Source: Nitrosovibrio sp. Nv4
GTDB lineage: Bacteria > Pseudomonadota > Gammaproteobacteria > Burkholderiales > Nitrosomonadaceae
Direction of reading: 5' to 3'
NCBI RefSeq assembly: GCF_900215485.1
Contig: NZ_OCMZ01000001.1
Span: forward strand, 1,612,001-1,676,000
DNA length: 64,000 nt
In this document: piece after piece, positions 18,855-28,767 of the stretch
How positions within the stretch are numbered: position 1 is the first letter of the stretch
How the letters are laid out: each line of letters begins with the position of its first letter
The notes under the pieces: generated by a model
What the model saw: the letters and a program-made list of their open reading frames with translations, nothing else
The model's database searches: none
What the model was told of the DNA's origin: nothing
Translations under genes and position numbers: made by a program

Positions 18855-19340
18855 TCACGAGCCAGGTACGGCATTGCGAGCCAGCCATTCTTCGACATAT
18901 TTCCTGTTGACCAAGCCGGTCTTGACCTCGCGCTGGTGTTTTCGGTCATAAAAATAAGTCCGCGGCACCTCCCCGTACCAGCGACTGTCAATTTCAAGAC
19001 GCAAACGTTCCGGCATCTCCTCTGCAAAGACCCATTGCTCGGCCTTGCTCATCCCGTAGCTTTCCGTTCGAGCGGCGAGTTGCGGCGTATCACTTACCGC
19101 ATCGGTGGCGACCAGTACGACGTCCAGCTTGGGATGCGTGCGTTTGAGTTCGCTCAGCATTTTAAGTTCGGTCGGGCAATATTGACATTCGAGCGACCAC
19201 AAAACGAGAACGAAAGGCTTGCCTTCACGAGGGGCAAGCACCTGCTGCAGGCTTCCTGCCGTAAAAGGACGAACGCTCTCGGCTGCGCCGGCGGCATTCA
19301 TGAAAATCAGCATCAGCACAAAGGCTAAACGACGTATCAT
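18855..19340 (-). CDS. periplasmic thioredoxin-like protein
   Basis: A signal peptide (about 1-20, ending AAGAA) is followed by a thioredoxin-fold domain with the redox motif Cys52-Gln-Tyr-Cys55 (WSLECQYCPTEL), resembling TlpA/ResE-type thiol proteins. The later cis-Pro position is visible in GEVPRTYFYDR. It is 161 residues from ATG 19340; a longer frame to 19424 would bury the signal peptide. It leads the tonB-exbB-exbD operon. Its substrate is unknown; periplasmic thiol repair linked to cytochrome or receptor maturation is a guess. Confidence 0.8.
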   Translation of the reverse strand: MIRRLAFVLMLIFMNAAGAAESVRPFTAGSLQQVLAPREGKPFVLVLWSLECQYCPTELKMLSELKRTHPKLDVVLVATDAVSDTPQLAARTESYGMSKAEQWVFAEEMPERLRLEIDSRWYGEVPRTYFYDRKHQREVKTGLVNRKYVEEWLARNAVPGS

Positions 19341-20115
19341 AGGACGGCCTCCGCCGAATTGAATATGCAAAATGGTATCTCCGCGTCGGCCTGGAATAAA
19401 TGGTAAAAAGGCTGCATGTTTCATGATCGGCTTCCAGTCCAGTAGTTAAAGGAATAGCGATACCGAACCATTCCGGCCGCGTTGTCTCGCTTCCTGTTGC
19501 TTCTGGCGAACAGCCGGAACCTGGATTTGAAAATACAGAACACTAGTAATGTAAATCTAATTAAGAATCAGTCGCAATCCACGTTAAAATTTTACCACTA
19601 ACCCGCAAATCTACGTATAGTAATATTGTTATGCTGTGGTTTTTTTCCCTGACCATATCCTCATTTGTCCCCCATTTACACTACCATGATAGATGCGACA
19701 AGTTGTCATAACAATGCGACAAATTGTCGCAGGGTCTAATGGCATAAAGCGCCGGAGACAATGCTACAACTGGGAATTCAGGCACTTGGTTCGTGCTCGT
19801 AGCTGTGTTGCAAAGTCCGGTTACAGAATCGCCTGATTACAGATTCAGTCTAACCTCCAGCCTCATGAAGCCGCTAATAAATCATTAGTCCTCTTACGCT
19901 GAATTCGTTCCCGAATAAATGAGGTCGCTGAAGAGGCGCCAAACTAGCCGTATCGGCTGGAGTCGACTGGTAATTCGGTCCTCTGTTACCGGCATACCAG
20001 AAGCATACAACTCTACTTTTTTTGGCAAACTGTTCCGGCAAATCGAAAAAAATTTGCTAACATTGCGGCGGGGCGTGAAGCCTCTGCTTTTTTATCTTCC
20101 CATAGGCAAATTGTC
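19341..20115. other. long divergent regulatory region
   Basis: About 775 bases between the minus-strand tonB operon and the plus-strand sigma-factor operon. No frame here looks like a gene. It is AT-rich near 19540-19680 and holds two spaced palindromes at 19694-19731. I looked for a Fur-type box for the tonB side and did not find a convincing one. Confidence 0.5.
19694..19731. promoter_or_regulatory. paired 17-bp palindromic operators
   Basis: TGCGACAAgTTGTCATA at 19694-19710 and the perfect palindrome TGCGACAAaTTGTCGCA at 19715-19731. Their starts are 21 bases apart, two DNA turns, so a dimeric regulator could bind both on one face. The core GCGAC-N5-GTCGC resembles the response-regulator site of the RegA/PrrA/ActR redox family, but the regulator is not known. 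Confidence 0.6.
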
Positions 20116-20133
20116 CTGGCTACTCAACAGGAA

Positions 20134-20688
20134 TTGTCCAATTTTCTGGCTGAAATCGAACGGCGCGCCTATAAGCAGGCATTGTTCGCGGTACGAGACG
20201 AACATCTGGCGCTGGATATTGTTCAGGATTCCATGACTAAGCTCGTCGAGAAGTATGCCGCCAAGTCATTGGAAGAACTGCCCCTCCTGTTTCAGCGGAT
20301 TCTGCAAAATACCATACGCGACTTTTACCGGCGGCAGAAAACTCGCTCCTTATGGACTACCCTGTTTTCATCGTTCATGCCTCGCAATCGCGAAACAGAG
20401 AATGACGAATACGATCTACTCGAAACTTTGCAGTCGGACGGGGCGTCCAATTTTGGCAAACCGCATGAACAATTAGAACAATCACAACTTATTGGTCTGC
20501 TGGAGAAGGCAATTAAAACCCTTCCGGCGCGTCAACGAGAAGCTTTTCTCCTGCGTTACTGGGAGGAGATGAATGTTACAGAAACGGCAAAGATTATGGG
20601 ATGTTCTGAAGGAAGCGTAAAGACTCACTGCTCGCGCGCAGCCCATGCTCTTGCTACCCTGCTGAAAAAAGATGGAATTGAGCTATGA
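20134..20688 (+). CDS. RNA polymerase sigma factor, sigma-70/ECF-like
   Basis: A 184-residue sigma factor with region 2 (ALFAVRDEHLALDIVQDSMTK, LLFQRILQNTIRDFYRRQK) and region 4 (LPARQREAFLLRYWEEMNVTETAKIMGCSEGSVKTHCSRA, a helix-turn-helix). It overlaps the next gene by 4 bases (ATGA). This sigma-DUF3619-DUF3106-RDD order is common in betaproteobacteria. The start is uncertain: TTG 20134 has a ribosome-like AGGAA directly against it, while in-frame sequence upstream (CTG 20116, reading ATQQELSNFLAEIERRA) looks like the conserved N-terminus of homologues as I remember them. No anti-sigma factor of standard type is adjacent, though the DUF3619 protein may fill that role. Confidence 0.88.
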   Translation: MSNFLAEIERRAYKQALFAVRDEHLALDIVQDSMTKLVEKYAAKSLEELPLLFQRILQNTIRDFYRRQKTRSLWTTLFSSFMPRNRETENDEYDLLETLQSDGASNFGKPHEQLEQSQLIGLLEKAIKTLPARQREAFLLRYWEEMNVTETAKIMGCSEGSVKTHCSRAAHALATLLKKDGIEL

Positions 20689-21068
20689 ATGAGCCGGAAA
20701 TAGGGACAAAAATAGCGCGACTTTTGGATCGCGGTCTGGATGACATGAAGCAGGGCACCTTAAACCGCCTTGAATCTGCGCGCAGAGCTTCCCTTGAGAA
20801 TTACCATATAAGGGAGACAGTGGTTGGTGTCGACCACGGGCATAGCGGGCAGGGCGCTTCTGCCAGAAGTGGGCACGATTGGTATTCCAGAACTGCCAAG
20901 CTGCTATCGGCGATCGCGCTGCTGTTTGCCCTGGCAAGTATCGCCTATTGGCAGACTCTCCAGCAGAGCGATGAAAATGAGGATATTGACATAATGCTAC
21001 TTGTCGATGATCTGCCTATAAACGCTTATCTCGACGATGAGTTCGATACATGGCTAGATCATTACTAG
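20685..21068 (+). CDS. DUF3619 family single-pass membrane protein
   Basis: 127 residues: a soluble N-terminal part (MNEPEIGTKIARLLDRGLDDM), one membrane helix at about 88-106 and a very acidic C-terminal tail (DENEDIDIMLLVDDLP, DDEFDTWLDHY). The layout, a cytoplasmic domain and one helix encoded right after a sigma factor, is that of an anti-sigma factor. The DUF3619 family has no proven function. It overlaps the sigma gene by 4 bases and the DUF3106 gene by 19 bases, so all three are translated together. Confidence 0.85.
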   Translation: MNEPEIGTKIARLLDRGLDDMKQGTLNRLESARRASLENYHIRETVVGVDHGHSGQGASARSGHDWYSRTAKLLSAIALLFALASIAYWQTLQQSDENEDIDIMLLVDDLPINAYLDDEFDTWLDHY

Positions 21069-21433
21069 CAGCAGCGTTCTGGCTATGCTTGTCATTATCT
21101 GCCCTGTCTGAAGCTGGCCAGCCTTCATGGGAGAAGCTGAAGCCTCAGCAACGGGAAGTTCTGGCTCCGCTTGCCCAAGAGTGGAACGACATGGACTCTG
21201 CAAAAAAGAAGAAGTGGCTAGGCATTGCTAAACGCTATCCGGAAATGACACCTTCAGAGCAGCAGCGTGCCCAATTACGGATGCGCGACTGGTATTCGCT
21301 AACTCCTGAGCAGCGCGAACTGGTGCGTGAAAAGTATAAGACGATCAAAAAAATGCCGCCAGACAAGCGTCGTGAAATAAAGCAGAAATGGCGCGAATAT
21401 GAGCAGCTGCCTGAAGTCGGAAAGGGGCAATAG
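21050..21433 (+). CDS. DUF3106 family secreted protein
   Basis: 127 residues with a cleavable signal peptide (to about 22) and a helical, strongly basic mature part with repeated WxxLxPxQRxVLxPLxxxW-like units (PSWEKLKPQQREVLAPLAQE, RMRDWYSLTPEQRELVREKY). This resembles the periplasmic CpxP/Spy-like helical fold in composition, though DUF3106 has no assigned function. It is the third gene of the sigma-factor operon, overlapping DUF3619 by 19 bases. Confidence 0.85.
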   Translation: MARSLLAAAFWLCLSLSALSEAGQPSWEKLKPQQREVLAPLAQEWNDMDSAKKKKWLGIAKRYPEMTPSEQQRAQLRMRDWYSLTPEQRELVREKYKTIKKMPPDKRREIKQKWREYEQLPEVGKGQ

Positions 21434-21567
21434 GCCGAAAAGGTCCATAGGCTGGAGGGACAATAGCTGGCGAGCAGCGCGGTTCCTTTGTGTCTTCCCG
21501 CCGTTCTCTGTCATTTGATCACCATAAATAAGATAAGACGAAAGCGCTTCTGAATGAGTGTCCCACA

Positions 21568-21987
21568 ATGGTAAAAACTTCCGCACCTGGATTGGGGCGG
21601 CGGTTGCTGAGCATGCTTTATGAATTACTGATTCTGGTTGCGGTTCTATTTATTGCCAGTTTCGCTTTTCATCTTGTATTCCGGGATACCGGTTCTATTT
21701 TTTTTCGCCCTGCATTCCAGCTTTACCTCCTGCTGGTAGCCGGTATTTATTTCACCTGGTTCTGGACCCATGGCGGACAAACACTGCCCATGCAGACATG
21801 GAAGCTCCGTGTGGTCACCGCTGCTGGGGAACGGCTTTATCTGAAGCAGGCGCTTGCGCGTTATTTATTTGCAGTAATCGGGATTTTTTTCTTCGGCAGC
21901 GGGATAATCTGGGCATTATTCGATCGGGATGGCCTATTCCTGCACGACCGGCTCGCAGGCACGAGGATCGTGAGAATTGAGGAATGA
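21568..21987 (+). CDS. RDD family membrane protein
   Basis: 139 residues with three to four membrane helices and the RDD domain pattern: GLGRRLLSMLYELLIL near the start and the later HGGQTLPMQTWKLRVV and LHDRLAGTRIV motifs. RDD proteins are small integral membrane proteins, some linked to ion transport, most uncharacterised. It sits 134 bases behind DUF3106 and closes the sigma-factor cluster, although the gap leaves room for a separate promoter. Confidence 0.85.
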   Translation: MVKTSAPGLGRRLLSMLYELLILVAVLFIASFAFHLVFRDTGSIFFRPAFQLYLLLVAGIYFTWFWTHGGQTLPMQTWKLRVVTAAGERLYLKQALARYLFAVIGIFFFGSGIIWALFDRDGLFLHDRLAGTRIVRIEE

Positions 21988-22146
21988 GGTGGAATCGGAT
22001 GAGTGCCGGGAAACTGGAGTTCAGGGTTCCCGCCGTCCCGGCTGGCCTGGAGATAGCGCAGATAGCCTTTCTTGACATTCCGAACAAGTCCGGAGCACTC
22101 GCTTGGCAACGAACTGGCAGTAAATCCGGACTTATTCAAACGTTCC

Positions 22147-23607
22147 TTAAGCAGTTCCTCCTACCGTTAGCCCATCTATGCGCAGCGTTGGCTGACCAAC
22201 TCCCACTGGCACGCTCTGGCCTTCTTTACCGCAGGTACCGACGCCGGGGTCGAGCGACATATCATTGCCAATCATCGAAACGCGCGTAAGCACATCGGGA
22301 CCGTTGCCTATGAGGGTCGCGCCCTTTACCGGATAGGAGATCTTTCCGTTTTCTATCATGTATGCTTCCGCTGCGGAAAACACGAATTTTCCACTGGTGA
22401 TATCCACCTGGCCACCGCCAAAATTCACCGCATATAAACCATGTTTCACTGAAGAAATGATCTCTTCAGGGCTTTTGTCGCCGTTCAGCATATAGGTGTT
22501 GGTCATACGCGGCATGGGGATATGAGCAAACGACTCCCGTCTTGCGTTACCCGTCACGGGCACATTCATGAGCCGCGCATTAAGGCTATCCTGCAAATAA
22601 CCCTTGAGTATCCCGTTTTCGATCAATACCGTACATTGCGTGGGATTTCCTTCGTCATCAATATTAAGCGACCCGCGCCGTCGCGCAATCGTGCCGTCAT
22701 CCACCACCGTAACGCCTGTTGCAGCAACGCGTTCGCCGATACGTCCAGCGAATGCGGAACTTCCCTTGCGGTTGAAATCCCCTTCAAGTCCATGACCGAT
22801 CGCCTCATGCAACAGTATGCCGGGCCAGCCGGCGCCAAGTACTACGGTCATGGTTCCGGCGGGCGCGGGTTTTGCGTCCAGATTGACAATAGCCTGATGC
22901 ACTGCCTTGGCAGCATAGTCGCGCAGCACGTCGTCGGTAAAATAGGCGTAGTCGAAACGTCCGCCACCACCTGCCACCCCTTGCTCACGATTGCCGTTTT
23001 CTTCGGCGATCACTTGCACCGAGATTCGCACAAGAGGTCGCACATCAGCCGCCAGGAGGCCATCACTGCGCGCCACCAGCACCACTTCGTATTCTCCCGC
23101 CAGAGATGCCATAACCTGGATAACACGCTTGTCAATGGCGCGGGCATAACCCTCCAGCTTTTCGAGCAATGCCACCTTGTCCGTGTCTTTAAGGCTCGCG
23201 ATGGGGTCCTCTGGAAGGTAAAGTTCACGTCCTTTGCTGTGTCTGACCGCTTGTACCGATTGTTCTATACCCTGACGGGCAATGGCCCGGGTGGCCTGGG
23301 CTGCCGAGGCAAGGGCAGGCATGCTGATATCGTCCGAATAGGCGAACGCTGTCTTGTCCCCACTTACGGCGCGGACGCCAACGCCCTGATCAATATTAAA
23401 GCTGCCGGATTTGACTATGCCTTCTTCCAGCGACCAGCCTTCGGCACGGCTATATTGAAAATACAGATCGGCGTACTCGACATGGTGCGTAAGCATCTGG
23501 CCAAATACTTTTTGTAACCCGGCCGCATCTATCTGGTGAGGCGCGAGTAAACAATTATTGGCGGTGGCGAAGAGATCGTTGGGCTGGATGAGGGATTCTG
23601 TAATCAT
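22147..23607 (-). CDS. tldD: metalloprotease TldD
   Basis: Zinc-dependent protease subunit which in E. coli works with PmbA (TldE) to process peptides such as microcin B17 and to degrade CcdA. It is 486 residues. The metal motif is His267-Glu-x-x-x-His271 in [15 protein letters not shown], and the C-terminal [19 protein letters not shown] motif is conserved. The partner pmbA is not in this window. It is downstream (33 bases) of the nitrilase-family gene on the same strand, a frequent pairing in betaproteobacteria. Confidence 0.95.
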   Translation of the reverse strand: MITESLIQPNDLFATANNCLLAPHQIDAAGLQKVFGQMLTHHVEYADLYFQYSRAEGWSLEEGIVKSGSFNIDQGVGVRAVSGDKTAFAYSDDISMPALASAAQATRAIARQGIEQSVQAVRHSKGRELYLPEDPIASLKDTDKVALLEKLEGYARAIDKRVIQVMASLAGEYEVVLVARSDGLLAADVRPLVRISVQVIAEENGNREQGVAGGGGRFDYAYFTDDVLRDYAAKAVHQAIVNLDAKPAPAGTMTVVLGAGWPGILLHEAIGHGLEGDFNRKGSSAFAGRIGERVAATGVTVVDDGTIARRRGSLNIDDEGNPTQCTVLIENGILKGYLQDSLNARLMNVPVTGNARRESFAHIPMPRMTNTYMLNGDKSPEEIISSVKHGLYAVNFGGGQVDITSGKFVFSAAEAYMIENGKISYPVKGATLIGNGPDVLTRVSMIGNDMSLDPGVGTCGKEGQSVPVGVGQPTLRIDGLTVGGTA

Positions 23608-23640
23608 GATATCCGGTAGACAAAAAAAACGGCGATAGAT

Positions 23641-24486
23641 TCAACAGTGATGCAAGGTACGGTGACTCAATGCCGGCAAGCTATTGCGCAAGCTGGCCTG
23701 GTATTCCGGATTGATATCCGCGATCACGACTCCTGATCCGCGCGGAAGGCGATTGAGCACGACGCCCCATGGATCGACGATCATGCTGTCTCCGTGGGTT
23801 TCCCGTCCATTGATATGATAACCCCCTTGAGCGGGCGCAACGACATAGGCAAGATTTTCAATAGCGCGGGCACGAATCAGGGTTTCCCAGTGAGCCTTGC
23901 CCGTAGTTGCGGTGAAAGCCGCTGGAGCGAAAATAATATCCACTTTACCCATGGATCGGTAGAGCTCGGGAAACCGCAGATCGTAACAAATGGAAAGGCC
24001 GATGCGGCCAAAAGGCGAGTCCAGGGCAACGACGCAGCAACCCGCTTCGATCGTTTCTTCCTCCGCGTAGCGTTCGTTCCCAAGCTCCAGGCCGAATAGA
24101 TGTATCTTGTCGTAGCGCGCGACCTGCTGTCCTTTGTCATCATACACCAGGCAGCTATTTCGTACCTTGTCCGGATTCGAGGACTCCAGGGGTACGGAAC
24201 CGCCCACCAGCCAGATGCCGAGCCGCTTCGCGATATTGCTCAGGAATTGCTGTATGGGCCCACTATTAACCTGCTCGCGCGCCGCTACCCTATCGGCATC
24301 TTTCATGCCCATGATGCAAAAATATTCCGGCAGTGCCGCCAGCTTTGCCCCCTGCGCGGCGGCGATGGCAAGCAGTCGGCCGGCTTCCTCCAAATTGCCG
24401 AGTATATTTGGCCCCGCTGACATCTGAATGGCGGCAACACGAATAGAACCGTCGGGCGCCTGACAAGTATTTGGGTTCTCAAGCAT
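23641..24486 (-). CDS. carbon-nitrogen hydrolase (Nit1-like, deaminated glutathione amidase type)
   Basis: Nitrilase-superfamily amidase of 281 residues. The catalytic triad is visible as Glu in AALPEYFCIMG, Lys in RYDKIHLFG and Cys in LSICYDLRFPELYR. This sequence pattern is that of the Nit1/NitA group that repairs deaminated glutathione or hydrolyses omega-amides; the exact substrate is not proven. Start chosen at ATG 24486; upstream extension has no family resemblance. It lies between yhdP and tldD in the same direction, the usual betaproteobacterial order yhdP-nit-tldD. Confidence 0.9.
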   Translation of the reverse strand: MLENPNTCQAPDGSIRVAAIQMSAGPNILGNLEEAGRLLAIAAAQGAKLAALPEYFCIMGMKDADRVAAREQVNSGPIQQFLSNIAKRLGIWLVGGSVPLESSNPDKVRNSCLVYDDKGQQVARYDKIHLFGLELGNERYAEEETIEAGCCVVALDSPFGRIGLSICYDLRFPELYRSMGKVDIIFAPAAFTATTGKAHWETLIRARAIENLAYVVAPAQGGYHINGRETHGDSMIVDPWGVVLNRLPRGSGVVIADINPEYQASLRNSLPALSHRTLHHC

Positions 24487-24771
24487 ATTTATGACATAAA
24501 TTAATTCATGGGCAGCGATAATAAGCACCAGGCCATTTGTACTCCGGTACTCGGCGCCACGTAAAAAGGTGCCCTGACTGCAGGAAAACAGAGTAACTTA
24601 AAATGACGCTCATATAAACCCTTAAAACGTTATGGCGTTGATCACGCACCATCATTTTTGACTCCCGTTGTTTTTGCCTGGATGTCCGTGGCAGATGAAT
24701 CCCTATTTCGAGCCCTTTCAGTACCTCTCCCCAGAACCTCATCCAATTGTGCTGGTGCGAGGCTGTAAACA

Positions 24772-27700
24772 TTATGGGGCGTGTTCGATCGACTCATGCG
24801 CATGCCGTGGGATTTTGGTGACGACCGGATCGGCCCAGGTACCGGTAATATTATATTCGTTGGAGGTAGTCGGGTTTTGCAATGCCGTGCTTGCAATCAC
24901 GGTTGCCATTCCGACAACCGGAGTGGCCAAGCCGAATGACGGCGTGACTCTGATATGCAATTTTTGCGTTTCCGCTTCAAGGTTCATCTCGCCGTTCATG
25001 ATGACCTTTGCAGCTGGCCCTTCGATTCGGAGATCCTCGGTAAATGCCACGCCTCGGGTAATTTTTACATCCCCGGAGATGTCGTCAAACCCGAAACCCT
25101 CGCTGAACACATCATGAAAGTCCAATGTGATCCTTCGCGGCAGCGCCCGGAGGCTGAAAATGCCAAATAATCTGCCAATCCCGGGCTCGAATTTGGGGAA
25201 CTGTCCTCGTCTGGCGTTCAGCTTGAAGTTCCCGGACAAGGTAGCGTAATCTATTGACTGAGGGCCGCCATGCCACGACAACATGCCCTCAAGGCTACCG
25301 CTGCCGCGTTTTACGCGATCAGGATGGCCGAGGCGCGTCAAGAACTTGCCGATATCGTCGGCTTGCAACGTGAGAGTAGCCTCTACGCGGGATGGTACCG
25401 TTCGGTTCCGCCATACGCCCCGCACCATTATTGAACTGTCCGGATTCGTTATGTGCAATTTCTCAATGTGCCAATTCCGGCCATGCTGATCAGCTATCAG
25501 TTCAAGTTTGCCCAGTTGCATCTCGTCGACTAGAAAATTATCTACCGTGACATCAAGCGCGGGCAGGTTTTTTACCTGCTGCGCTTGTGCCGTCACGCCC
25601 GGATCGTGACGAGGAGAGGCCGAGGGGACGATCAGCCTGTTCAGTCGGGCCACGATCTTGCCATTACCGGACGGGTTCCAGGTGACACCACCGTTGATCT
25701 CATTGCTTGCTATGGTGGAATACCAGAACATGTCCTCCTTGTCGGCTTTCAGCGTGACATCATTCAGGCGCCTGCCCAGAAAGTCGAGTGCGCCAATGTG
25801 AAGGTTGATGCCGGTCAGGCCGAAAGAAGGTCCCGGTTCATTATTGAACTCCTTCAGCAAACGACGCCAGCGATCCACATTCAGCAGCGGTACCGTGCCG
25901 GTCATCGATATGCCGGAATTTTCGGACAAAGCAACAGGGGGGGGACCGAAATTCACTGTACCCCGCTCAGCATGATATTCGCCGGTATCGTCCCGGACAC
26001 GTTTGATTGCTGCAGCAACCAGGTTGCCAACACTCAGATTCAGTTCATCCATATCCGGGCCGCTGGCTTTTCTTTCGAAACGCAGAGGTACAGCATCGCC
26101 GGCGGCCTTGGAGAAAGGCGCGGGTAACTCCGACATAATGCCATGCAACGATGATTCGAGGGATACGTTCACCAACTTGTCGCGCATATGGGCAGTGGCT
26201 CGCCAATCCGTGCTGCCGCGCAAATGACGCCTCCATAATGGCGCGGCGCCCGTAATCCTTCCCTGTGGCGGCTGAGATAGATTGTCCAGGTTAATCCTGC
26301 CAATGGCTGATAACTGCATGCTTCCATCTGGCTTATCGATGGAACTGATGAGCACGGGTCCACCGAGGAGTCGGGCGGTTATATTTTCAACCTTTATCCC
26401 AGCGCTGTTAAAAGTCAGTACGCCATTAATACCATCCAGATTGGGTATATTCGGGCCAGCATCAATCTGATTATCGATGAATTGATAATTACCTGCCGTG
26501 GTGGTTGCCTCTGGGCGATGCAGGGGAATATCAAGCTTGAGCAGCAACCTTCCATTTCCAGTAATGCCGATCTTGTCAACAAGGCTGTTGTCGTAGTTGT
26601 CGGCCGTGCTCGCCGCGGCGAATTTCAGGAATTGCCGGGTAGGGCCATTTGCTTCAATTTCGCTTCTCAGCATTGCATCGGCGGCAGTCATGTCGGCAAT
26701 ACGCAACTTCGCTTTGCTTAATGTCGTGCCGAAGATATCTGCTTGTGACGCATCGAATTCCATGCGGCTGCCGTGAAAATGCAAGTCTCCCGATATGTTT
26801 TCTATCTGTGGCCATCCGGGGATGTAATCGAGCGTCACTCCTGATGCTTTCGCATGCAGCCTGAAAACTCCATTATCATCACCGGCGAAAGGAAACCGCG
26901 CCAGGTCGCCCTTGAGATTGAGCCGTGAATCAAGAAACTTCCCCTCGACAATCGATTCCTCAAGCCAGTCGCGAGAGTAACGATTTGCTCCCACCGGCAT
27001 GTAATCCAGTAAATATCGTGCATCCGCCCGCGTCAAATGGCCAGTCAGGTCAATGATACCCGGGCCATCAGGCGTGGTACGGTAATTTCCGTAGACTAGC
27101 CCGGCAGCGCGGGCATTGGAAAACGATATATTATTGAACGTGAACGCGGTCGAATCTTTATCTGCCAGGATCTTCCAGTTCGCCTGCCCGGTGAAGGTAT
27201 CCAACGCCAGCGGCTCGCGAAATGCATCAGGCAGTTCCAGTATGGCATTTTGAGAGTTTAGATTCAGTGTGCCGCCTCGCTCGGTAATATCGATACTACC
27301 GGTAATACCGCTGAATGCAGGCAGGGGTTCCAATTTCCTCAGGCTCAGGTTGGTAAAACTCCCTTTTGTGCTGAAATATGAAGGCCTTGGCAACTCACCG
27401 TTCCATTGCGCGCGCATATAATGAATATCTCCGCGAGGGGAGACTCTGCCAAGTTGCTCGCGCAACGATGCATTGATTGGCAGGTATTGAGCCAGGCCTG
27501 CAAGAATTTCCAATTTTGAGTCATCGATAATCAGTTTTCCGCTACCCGATTTTTCGCCATAAGCAGGAATCGTTTGCAGCAAAAAACTTACGGGCTGTAA
27601 TTCCTGTTCCCGCCTTCCGGACACGGAAGTTCGCAATTTTTGTGCGAAAAATTCTGCGCCTTTTTTCGTTCCTTCGTTTATTTTTTTCCACCCGACTCTA

Positions 27701-28626
27701 CCTTGCAAACGGACAAGGTTCAATTCGGGGAGATCCGGGGCCAACTGGGCTTGAACATCATGCAGGCGCATATCAACTGTCAATTTCGTCATGCCTTCGC
27801 CGTCAATTCCAGCCCACAGACGGAGCGCCCCGACGCCGTGATTCAACTTGATTTCCGGGGGAAAGGGCAGCCAGATACGCCAGGCGGCAATATCGGCACG
27901 ATTTATTTGCATGAACAGTCGGCCTCGCCATAATTCCGAGTTAATTAAGGACTCGCCGGTAAAATCACCGCGCATGTCCAGTCGTGCGGCAAGCTCGGCG
28001 GGAGGGGTGGCATGCATACCAAACCGATGGCGATCGCCACGGTTCTCCAGGCGCAAATTGACTAGCAGTTCCAGTTCGGCTGCGCCGCGCTGGTCGTCCT
28101 GCCAGAGGATGCTGGCGTTATTGATCGTGACTCGTCTCTGATTCAGGAGCCAATCAGAAAAACCGTCTTCGCTTGCAGTCAGTTCCTTGTCGAGTGCGAA
28201 TCCTGCAACATGGATCACACCTGCGGCATCGCGACGCACGATCAGGTCGGGTTGTTCGATCGCGACTTCGCGAAAGAGCAACTCGCCGTGTAATACTGAA
28301 CGCCACGAAACTGTGCCTTCCAGACGGTGCAGCAGCAGCGTAATATCGCCCTCTCGATCATGTACCTTTACGGCACCCAGCATCATATGAGGGCGAAATC
28401 CATCCCAGTTTGCACTGATCTCACCTATGGTGATGTGCTGGCCGGAAGCCTGGCTGATGGCGGAAGCGATGTTTTCACGGTACTGCTCTATGTCGGGCAG
28501 GAGCCAGTAGCGTAGTGATAACAGTAACAGGGAAAAACAGGCCGCAACAGCGATCAGCACCCACGTCAACAACCGGAACAAAAAGCTGCCCCGTCGTGCA
28601 AGAGGTGAAGTTACTGATGGGTTCAA
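24772..28626 (-). CDS. YhdP family AsmA-like phospholipid-transport protein
   Basis: Very large (1284 residues) inner-membrane-anchored protein of the TIGR02099/DUF3971 family. One N-terminal membrane helix (about 17-42, FLFRLLTWVLIAVAACFSLL) is followed by an extended beta-rich periplasmic region ending in an AsmA-like domain (ITRGVAFTEDLRIEGPAAKVIMNGEM). In E. coli YhdP, TamB and YdbH form bridges that carry phospholipids to the outer membrane. The start is TTG 28626, because no ATG precedes the membrane helix. Together with mlaA elsewhere in the window it concerns outer-membrane lipid balance. Confidence 0.92.
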   Translation of the reverse strand: MNPSVTSPLARRGSFLFRLLTWVLIAVAACFSLLLLSLRYWLLPDIEQYRENIASAISQASGQHITIGEISANWDGFRPHMMLGAVKVHDREGDITLLLHRLEGTVSWRSVLHGELLFREVAIEQPDLIVRRDAAGVIHVAGFALDKELTASEDGFSDWLLNQRRVTINNASILWQDDQRGAAELELLVNLRLENRGDRHRFGMHATPPAELAARLDMRGDFTGESLINSELWRGRLFMQINRADIAAWRIWLPFPPEIKLNHGVGALRLWAGIDGEGMTKLTVDMRLHDVQAQLAPDLPELNLVRLQGRVGWKKINEGTKKGAEFFAQKLRTSVSGRREQELQPVSFLLQTIPAYGEKSGSGKLIIDDSKLEILAGLAQYLPINASLREQLGRVSPRGDIHYMRAQWNGELPRPSYFSTKGSFTNLSLRKLEPLPAFSGITGSIDITERGGTLNLNSQNAILELPDAFREPLALDTFTGQANWKILADKDSTAFTFNNISFSNARAAGLVYGNYRTTPDGPGIIDLTGHLTRADARYLLDYMPVGANRYSRDWLEESIVEGKFLDSRLNLKGDLARFPFAGDDNGVFRLHAKASGVTLDYIPGWPQIENISGDLHFHGSRMEFDASQADIFGTTLSKAKLRIADMTAADAMLRSEIEANGPTRQFLKFAAASTADNYDNSLVDKIGITGNGRLLLKLDIPLHRPEATTTAGNYQFIDNQIDAGPNIPNLDGINGVLTFNSAGIKVENITARLLGGPVLISSIDKPDGSMQLSAIGRINLDNLSQPPQGRITGAAPLWRRHLRGSTDWRATAHMRDKLVNVSLESSLHGIMSELPAPFSKAAGDAVPLRFERKASGPDMDELNLSVGNLVAAAIKRVRDDTGEYHAERGTVNFGPPPVALSENSGISMTGTVPLLNVDRWRRLLKEFNNEPGPSFGLTGINLHIGALDFLGRRLNDVTLKADKEDMFWYSTIASNEINGGVTWNPSGNGKIVARLNRLIVPSASPRHDPGVTAQAQQVKNLPALDVTVDNFLVDEMQLGKLELIADQHGRNWHIEKLHITNPDSSIMVRGVWRNRTVPSRVEATLTLQADDIGKFLTRLGHPDRVKRGSGSLEGMLSWHGGPQSIDYATLSGNFKLNARRGQFPKFEPGIGRLFGIFSLRALPRRITLDFHDVFSEGFGFDDISGDVKITRGVAFTEDLRIEGPAAKVIMNGEMNLEAETQKLHIRVTPSFGLATPVVGMATVIASTALQNPTTSNEYNITGTWADPVVTKIPRHAHESIEHAP

Positions 28627-28767
28627 TAAATAGTTCCGGTTTATAGACTTCGGACGCTGCGACTTCTATCATTGCGGACGGCGCAGTCGTTCAAAGCCTG
28701 GATATGAAACAGCGAGCGGCAGTGATAAAACGCTTAGATACAGGCACCCGGTCTTTGTTCAATCCTT

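Noticed and set aside
19540..19680. Fur box upstream of the thioredoxin-tonB operon
   Set aside because: The AT-rich stretch has ATTA-like pieces but no 19-bp inverted repeat close to the Fur consensus.
22522..23517. 331-codon plus-strand frame opposite tldD
   Set aside because: tldD is intact with its metal motif on the other strand; the opposing frame has no family features.
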